A DNA stretch of 64,000 nucleotides from Phil1 sp040767925 (GTDB taxonomy: Bacteria; Bacillota; Clostridia; Christensenellales; CAG-138): assembly GCA_040767925.1 (NCBI GenBank), contig JAXGNN010000001.1, positions 930,001 through 994,000 of the forward strand, in the 5' to 3' direction. The position numbers were made by a program, and so were the translations under genes. Positions 59,191 to 64,000 of the stretch are shown one piece after another (positions within the stretch are counted from its first letter, which is position 1; each line of letters begins with the position of its first letter). The notes under the pieces are model-generated. The model did no database searches, was not told where the DNA came from, and was given only the letters and a program-made list of their open reading frames with translations.

Positions 59191-59993
59191 TTAAAGACAT
59201 CACATTGGGTCAGTATTTCCCGGGCAATTCCGCCATACACCGCCTCGATCCGCGCACGAAGCTCATCGGCATGATCGCCTACATCGCGATCGTTTTCGTC
59301 ATCGACGCGCTGCCCCTCTTTGCGCTCCCCGCCGCGTTCGTGCTGGCGACGGCGCTGATCGCCGGGCTACCCCTCTCCTACCTCGTAAGGTCGCTCAAGC
59401 CCATACGGCTTTTGCTGGCCTTCATGTTCGTCATCAACCTGTTCATGATCAAAACCGGCGACCCGCTCCTTGAGTGGGGCTTCCTCCGCGTCACCTGGGG
59501 CGGGGTGCGCCAGGCGGTGTACATCACGCTCAGGCTCATGCTGCTCCTTCTCGGCACGAGCCTCATGACGCTCACCACCACCCCCATCGCCCTCACCGAC
59601 GGCATGGAGAAGCTCCTGGCGCCGCTCTCGAAGATCGGCTTCCCGGCGCACGAGCTCTCGATGATGATGACCATCGCCCTGCGCTTCATCCCCACCCTCA
59701 TCGAGGAGGCGGACAAGATCATGAAGGCGCAGATGGCGCGCGGCGCGGACTTTGAATCCGGCAACCTCATCCGCCGGGCGAAGTCCATGGTGCCCGTGCT
59801 GGTGCCGCTCTTTATCAGCGCCTTCCGGCGCGCGGACGAGCTCGCCATGGCGATGGAGAGCCGCTGCTATCACGGCGGAGAGGGGCGCACGCGCATGCAC
59901 GTGTTGAAGCTGCGCCCGGCGGACGGGTTTGCGGCGCTCGCGCTCGCGCTGATGGCGGCCGCGGTCGCCCTTATGGAAAGGCTGCTCTTTTGA
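59187..59993 (+). CDS. ecfT: ECF transporter transmembrane coupling protein
   Basis: 268 residues, about six membrane helices. The coupling-helix motifs AQMARGAD and AMESRCYHG sit in the C-terminal third, as needed to bind the ATPase grooves. N-terminal GQYFPGNSAIHRLDPRTKLI is typical EcfT. Start GTG 59187 overlaps the ecfA2 stop. Confidence 0.93.
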   Translation: MIKDITLGQYFPGNSAIHRLDPRTKLIGMIAYIAIVFVIDALPLFALPAAFVLATALIAGLPLSYLVRSLKPIRLLLAFMFVINLFMIKTGDPLLEWGFLRVTWGGVRQAVYITLRLMLLLLGTSLMTLTTTPIALTDGMEKLLAPLSKIGFPAHELSMMMTIALRFIPTLIEEADKIMKAQMARGADFESGNLIRRAKSMVPVLVPLFISAFRRADELAMAMESRCYHGGEGRTRMHVLKLRPADGFAALALALMAAAVALMERLLF

Positions 59994-60391
59994 GCGCGCG
60001 GGCGAGGAACATCCTCCTCGCCGCGGCGGCTTTATTGATCGCCGCCGCCGTCCTTCTGAGCCTGGACGTCGCAAGGAACGACCCGCTCGCGGACCTCGCG
60101 CGCGAGCTGAACGCCTACGGGTATTCCTTTGACGCGGAGGACTTCTACGTGCTCGGCGGCGCGGAGGACGCAAGCATCCGGGAGGTTTTGGAAGACAGCG
60201 GCGCCGGCCTCGCCCCCGCCGTCGCGGCGAGCAGGGAGGCGGGCTTCCCCTCGAACGTCGAGGCCGCGGGCGACATCACGGTGCTGCTCGCGAGCGCGGA
60301 GAAAGGCGTCGTGACCATCTACCTCCGGGACGGGGAGATCGAACTTTGCTTCTTGCAGACTGAGGACGGGGAGATACTGCCGATACAATGA
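59990..60391 (+). CDS. small anchored extracytoplasmic protein, unknown
   Basis: 133 residues: an N-terminal membrane helix (about 7-25) and a soluble outer domain (GYSFDAEDFYVLGGAED ... GDITVLLASAEKGVVTIYLR). No family recognised. Start TTG 59990 overlaps the ecfT stop (TTGA) and its end overlaps truA (ATGA). Insertion between ecfT and truA is unusual; in many Firmicutes these two genes are adjacent. Confidence 0.65.
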   Translation: MSARARNILLAAAALLIAAAVLLSLDVARNDPLADLARELNAYGYSFDAEDFYVLGGAEDASIREVLEDSGAGLAPAVAASREAGFPSNVEAAGDITVLLASAEKGVVTIYLRDGEIELCFLQTEDGEILPIQ

Positions 60392-61164
60392 CGCGCGTAC
60401 GCATGATCCTCCAATACGACGGCACGAACTACGAGGGCTGGCAGAGGCAGCTCACGGGCCTCGGCGTGCAGCAGGTGCTCGAGGAGGAAATCGAAAAGCT
60501 CACGGGCGAAAGGACGATCGTCCACGCCTCCGGCCGGACGGACAGCGGCGTGCACGCGCTCGCGCAGGTGGCGCATTTCGACACGGACTCTCGCATCCCG
60601 CCCGAAAAGTTCGCCTACGCGCTCAACGTCGGCCTGCCGGCGGACATCCGCGTCGCCCATAGCGGCGAGGCCGCGGGCTTCCACGCGCGCTTCGACGTGA
60701 AGCGGAAGCATTACCGCTACCGGCTGCAGCACAGCCCGCACGCGGACCCCTTCACGCGCAACACCGCGCTGCACGTCTACGGCGCGCTCGACGTCGCGGC
60801 GATGAACGAGGCCGCGGCGAAAATCATCGGCACGCACGACTTCGCGGCGTTCAGGGCGTCGGGCATAGAGCCCGAGTCGACCGTGCGCACGATCTTCGTT
60901 TCGCGCTGGACGGACGCGGGCAGGCTCGTGTATTATGACGTCGCGGGCAGCGGCTTCCTCTACAACATGGTGCGCATCCTCGCGGGCACCATGCTGGAAG
61001 TCGGCATGGGGAGGCGCCCGGTTTCATCGATGGAAAAAGCCCTCGCCTCGGGCGACAGGCTCGACGCGGGGCCGACCGCCCCCGCGCGCGGCCTCGTGCT
61101 CACGCGGGTGGAATATGAGAATTTCGATACGGAGGACTATATCACATGCGCAACATCCTGGTGA
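60388..61164 (+). CDS. truA: tRNA pseudouridine(38-40) synthase
   Basis: 258 residues. Catalytic Asp52 in GRTDSGVHA, the N-terminal LQYDGTNYEGWQRQ and the late motif GSGFLYNMVRILAGTMLEVG. It makes pseudouridine at positions 38-40 of tRNA anticodon arms. The link with ecfA1-A2-T is a conserved Firmicutes arrangement. It overlaps the next gene by 19 bases. Confidence 0.95.
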   Translation: MTRVRMILQYDGTNYEGWQRQLTGLGVQQVLEEEIEKLTGERTIVHASGRTDSGVHALAQVAHFDTDSRIPPEKFAYALNVGLPADIRVAHSGEAAGFHARFDVKRKHYRYRLQHSPHADPFTRNTALHVYGALDVAAMNEAAAKIIGTHDFAAFRASGIEPESTVRTIFVSRWTDAGRLVYYDVAGSGFLYNMVRILAGTMLEVGMGRRPVSSMEKALASGDRLDAGPTAPARGLVLTRVEYENFDTEDYITCATSW

Positions 61165-62126
61165 CGGTGCCCGTGAACGAGGCGCATAAGGAGATGCTCA
61201 GGCAGGCCGCCCCGTCCGCCCAGATCGCGTACAAGGCCGCGGACGAGGTAACGGAGGCGGACGTCGCGGAGATTGAGATCATCTTCGGCAACATCGCGCC
61301 GGAACTCGTGCAACAGGCGAAGAACCTTCGCCTGCTGCAGCTCTTCTCCTCGGGCACGGACGGCTACATATCCGCGCTGCCGGCTGGTTGCCTGCTCGCC
61401 AACACCACGGGGGCGTTCGGCCTCGCCATCGGCGAGCACCTGCTCGCCATGGCGATGATGCTCATGAAGCGGCTCCACCAATACAGGGACAACCAGAACC
61501 GGCGCGAATGGAAGGACATGGGGGGCGTCATCTCCCTCGAGGGCGCGACGGTCGTGACGCTCGGCCTCGGGGATATCGGCGGCGCGTTCGCAAAGCGGTG
61601 CAAGGCGCTGGGCGCCTACACCATCGGCGTGCGCCGCGCGGACGGCAACAAGCCCGAATACGTCGACGAGCTCGTGCTCGCGGACGCCGTCGATTCCGTG
61701 CTGCCCCGCGCGGACATACTCGCCATGGCGCTGCCCAGCACGCCCGAGACGGCGCGCATCCTCGACCGGAGGCGCATCAACCTCCTTCGCGACGGGGCGA
61801 TCGTGCTCAACGTGGGGCGCGGGAGCGCCATCGACCAGGACGCGCTGGCGGACGCCATCGAACTGCGCCGCCTGCGCGCCGGACTCGACGTGACCGACCC
61901 CGAACCCCTCCCCCCGGACCATAGGCTCTGGGCACTCGAGGGCTGCCTCATCACGCCCCATATCTCGGGCTATTTCCACCTGCAGGCGACGCATGACCGC
62001 ATGGTGCGGATCGCCTGCGAGAACATCTCCCGCGTCATCGCGGGGAAGCCGCCCGTCAACATCGTGGATGCAAGCACGGGCTACCGGCAGAACAAATACG
62101 ACGGAGGGAAGGACATCCTGCAATGA
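61146..62126 (+). CDS. D-isomer-specific 2-hydroxyacid dehydrogenase
   Basis: 326 residues. NAD-binding loop LGLGDIGGAFAKRC, the catalytic Arg in LNVGRGSAIDQ, Glu in DPEPLPPDHRLW and His in ITPHISGYF. The family reduces 2-keto acids or oxidises D-2-hydroxy acids; substrate unknown. Start ATG 61146 lies inside truA. Its stop overlaps the S-component gene (ATGA), so it may act on or near the imported compound. Confidence 0.88.
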   Translation: MRNILVTVPVNEAHKEMLRQAAPSAQIAYKAADEVTEADVAEIEIIFGNIAPELVQQAKNLRLLQLFSSGTDGYISALPAGCLLANTTGAFGLAIGEHLLAMAMMLMKRLHQYRDNQNRREWKDMGGVISLEGATVVTLGLGDIGGAFAKRCKALGAYTIGVRRADGNKPEYVDELVLADAVDSVLPRADILAMALPSTPETARILDRRRINLLRDGAIVLNVGRGSAIDQDALADAIELRRLRAGLDVTDPEPLPPDHRLWALEGCLITPHISGYFHLQATHDRMVRIACENISRVIAGKPPVNIVDASTGYRQNKYDGGKDILQ

Positions 62127-62611
62127 CTACCGCAAAGCTCGTACGCGCGGCGCTGATGACGGCCATCGTCATGGCGCTGACGCTCATCGTGCTCCCGCTC
62201 CCCATGAGCGAGGGCTACATCAACCTCGGGGACGCGGGCGTTTACGCCGCCGTCGCCGCGGTGGGGGGCGTCTGGGGCGTCGCCGCGGCGGCGCTGGGCA
62301 GCATGCTCGCCGACATCATACTCGCCTATTCGCTCTACGCGCCCGCGACCCTGATCATCAAGGGGCTCGCGGCCCTCTTCGCGCTCATGGTCCTTCGAAA
62401 GCTCAAGGGCGCGTGGAGGCTCCTCGGCCTACTCGCCTCGGGCGTGTTCATCGCGTGCGGCTACCTCGTGTTCGAAACGTTCTTCGTGACCGACAGCTTC
62501 GCCGTGGCGCTCGTGAATCTGCCCTTCAACCTCGTGCAGGCGGCCATCGGCGCGTCGCTCGGCTACGTGCTCATCAGCTTCATGGAGAGGCTGCACCTGA
62601 ACGAAAAGTAA
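62123..62611 (+). CDS. ECF transporter S component (substrate-binding)
   Basis: 162 residues, about five or six membrane helices. N-terminal LVRAALMTAIVMALT and GYINLGDAGVYAAVAAVGG match the S-component pattern (PF07155-like, where 'INLGD' precedes helix 2). It would bind a vitamin or similar ligand and dock onto EcfA1A2T encoded upstream in the same operon. The vitamin is not readable. Confidence 0.8.
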   Translation: MTTAKLVRAALMTAIVMALTLIVLPLPMSEGYINLGDAGVYAAVAAVGGVWGVAAAALGSMLADIILAYSLYAPATLIIKGLAALFALMVLRKLKGAWRLLGLLASGVFIACGYLVFETFFVTDSFAVALVNLPFNLVQAAIGASLGYVLISFMERLHLNEK

Positions 62612-62622
62612 GCTTTTCAAAG

Positions 62623-62643
62623 AAGCGGCCGCGCCGCTTTTTT
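62623..62643 (+). terminator. terminator of the ECF operon
   Basis: AAGCGGC, CGC, GCCGCTT then TTTT, 12 bases after the S-component stop. Confidence 0.85.
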
Positions 62644-62690
62644 AAGATCGCATCCTCGCGGTTTGGCAGTTCACAGGTTAGGAGGCCGCC

Positions 62691-63953
62691 ATGGGTTTGG
62701 AAACGATATTGCTCATCGCGCTCGCCGCGCTCGCCCTCGTCGACACGGCGCTTCTCGCGATGCTCCTCATGAAGCGCGGCGGCGAGGCGGAAGCTTTCGC
62801 GCGCGCGCGGCACGAGACGAACGAAACCCTCCGCGCCATGCGCGCGGAGCTCGCGGAGGTCACCCAGCGCAGCGTGCGCGGCATGGGCGAGGCGCTCCTT
62901 GGAGAGCAGCACAGGGCCGCCCTCACGCAGGAGGAGCGCTTCAAGACCTTCTCCATGGAAAACGAGCAGAAGCTCGAGAACGTCCGGCAGACCGTCGAGC
63001 GGCAGCTGCGCTCCCTTCAGGAGGAGAACGCGAAAAAACTCGACGAGATGCGCGGCGTCGTAGACGAAAAGCTGCAAAAGACGCTCGAGGAAAGGCTCGC
63101 GAAGTCCTTCACGCTCGTCAGCGACCGGCTGGAGCAGGTATACAAGGGCCTCGGCGAGATGCACACGCTCGCCGCGGGCGTGGGCGACCTCTCCAAGGTG
63201 CTCTCGAACGTGAAAACGCGCGGCATTTTGGGCGAAATCCAGCTCGGCGCGATTTTAGCTGAAATCATGTCCCCCGAGCAGTACCTCGTCAATACGCCCG
63301 TCAAAAAAGGCTCCGCGGAGCGGGTGGAATTCGCCATACGGCTGCCCGCCGACGACGGCGAGCCCGTGCTGCTGCCCATCGACTCCAAATTCCCGATGGA
63401 CGCATACGCCGCGCTTTGCGACGCGTACGAGAGCGGCAGCCCGGAGGCCGTGAAAACCTCGCAGGAGCAGCTCAAGGCGCGCGTCAAGGGCTTCGCGAAG
63501 GACATCCGCGACAAATACGTCTCTCCGCCCGAGACGACGGGCTTCGCGGTGATGTTCCTGCCCACGGAGGGGCTTTACGCGGAGGCCGTGAAGCTCGGCA
63601 TGGTGGAAATTTTGCAGAGGGACTACCGCGTCAGCGTCGCGGGGCCGAGCACCATGGCGGCGCTGCTCAACAGCCTGCAGATGGGCTTTCGCACCGTCGC
63701 CATCCAGAAGCGCAGCGGCGAGGTGTGGAAGGTGCTGGGCGCGGTCAAAACCGAGTTCGACAGCTTCGAGGCGGTGCTCGAGAATGCCCTGAAGCGGCTC
63801 GACCGTGTGCACGGCGACCTCGACACGCTCATCGGCACGCGCACGCGCAAAATCAAGCGGACGCTGCGCGGCGTGGAGTCTTTGCCCGAGCACGAGGCGC
63901 CCAAGGTGCTGGACGGCGCGGACATCGGCGACCCCGAGGAGACCGACGCGTAA
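62691..63953 (+). CDS. rmuC: RmuC-family DNA recombination protein
   Basis: 420 residues. An N-terminal membrane helix (about 4-27), a long coiled coil (about 30-165) and the RmuC nuclease-like core (GDLSKVLSNVKTRGILGEIQ, LPIDSKFPMDAYAALCDAY, FLPTEGLYAEAV, GPSTMAALLNSL). RmuC limits inverted-repeat recombination in E. coli and has been linked to defence-like nucleases. Start ATG 62691 follows AGGAGG. The remaining 47 bases to the edge hold nothing recognisable. Confidence 0.92.
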   Translation: MGLETILLIALAALALVDTALLAMLLMKRGGEAEAFARARHETNETLRAMRAELAEVTQRSVRGMGEALLGEQHRAALTQEERFKTFSMENEQKLENVRQTVERQLRSLQEENAKKLDEMRGVVDEKLQKTLEERLAKSFTLVSDRLEQVYKGLGEMHTLAAGVGDLSKVLSNVKTRGILGEIQLGAILAEIMSPEQYLVNTPVKKGSAERVEFAIRLPADDGEPVLLPIDSKFPMDAYAALCDAYESGSPEAVKTSQEQLKARVKGFAKDIRDKYVSPPETTGFAVMFLPTEGLYAEAVKLGMVEILQRDYRVSVAGPSTMAALLNSLQMGFRTVAIQKRSGEVWKVLGAVKTEFDSFEAVLENALKRLDRVHGDLDTLIGTRTRKIKRTLRGVESLPEHEAPKVLDGADIGDPEETDA

Positions 63954-64000
63954 GATTTTCCCAGACATAGCTAAATATACCCCGGACAATCCGCCGACGG

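Overview
The window is G+C-rich, tightly packed bacterial DNA that reads as an anaerobic, probably spore-forming Clostridia-type Firmicute. Pointers are a flavodiiron protein with a rubredoxin tail, a type II fatty-acid operon in clostridial order with a MarR regulator and FabK, a CIRCE-controlled groESL, an ECF transporter joined to truA, a SpoIID-family protein, and a MutS-like ATPase of the kind found beside B12-dependent amino-acid aminomutases. Species cannot be told from the sequence. No rRNA, tRNA, CRISPR array, transposase or integrase was seen.

Layout. 1-13.6 kb: the tail of a probable amino-acid fermentation operon (KamC-like ATPase), a DUF11-like surface protein, a cell-wall hydrolase, flavorubredoxin, acetyltransferases, a TetR regulator with a RocB-like M20 enzyme, a YbaN-like membrane protein, and purB-purA with a leader hairpin. 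13.7-20 kb: a phosphate transporter (PiT plus DUF47), a Cys-rich orphan, an Amidase_6 protein, a SanA/YdcF protein, a metallo-beta-lactamase-fold enzyme and a DUF3795 protein. 20-30.3 kb: one 13-gene operon on the minus strand, marR-fabH-acpP-fabK-fabD-fabG-fabF-accB-fabZ-accC-accD-accA-degV, joined by overlaps, with a strong promoter and a probable autoregulatory operator. 30.5-42.3 kb: a LytTR/DUF3021 module, a lipoprotein, a structured intergenic element, a RimK-like ATP-grasp protein divergent from a membrane-bound GyrI-like protein, an ArsR-like regulator with an MFS exporter, a patatin, a chromate-transporter pair, dCMP deaminase and groES-groEL.

42.4-55.4 kb is the most interesting part: a single six-gene biosynthetic operon on the minus strand. 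It encodes a 2,481-residue nonribosomal peptide synthetase (C-A-T-C-A-T-R), a membrane histidine kinase, a receiver/HD-GYP response regulator, an acyl-activating enzyme, a stand-alone acyl carrier protein and an Sfp-type phosphopantetheinyl transferase. The domain order predicts an N-acylated dipeptide released reductively as an aldehyde, a product class known from gut Clostridia as protease inhibitors and pyrazinone precursors. What stands out is the two-component/cyclic-dinucleotide pair inside the biosynthetic operon and a perfect dyad over the -35 box of its promoter.

55.5-64 kb: SpoIID, an RluA-type pseudouridine synthase, the ECF module (ecfA1-ecfA2-ecfT) running through a small anchored protein, truA, a hydroxyacid dehydrogenase and an ECF S-component, then rmuC. 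Many neighbouring genes overlap as ATGA, GTGA or TTGA, so translational coupling is common. A few genes look leaderless. The last 47 bases (63954-64000) hold no recognisable feature.
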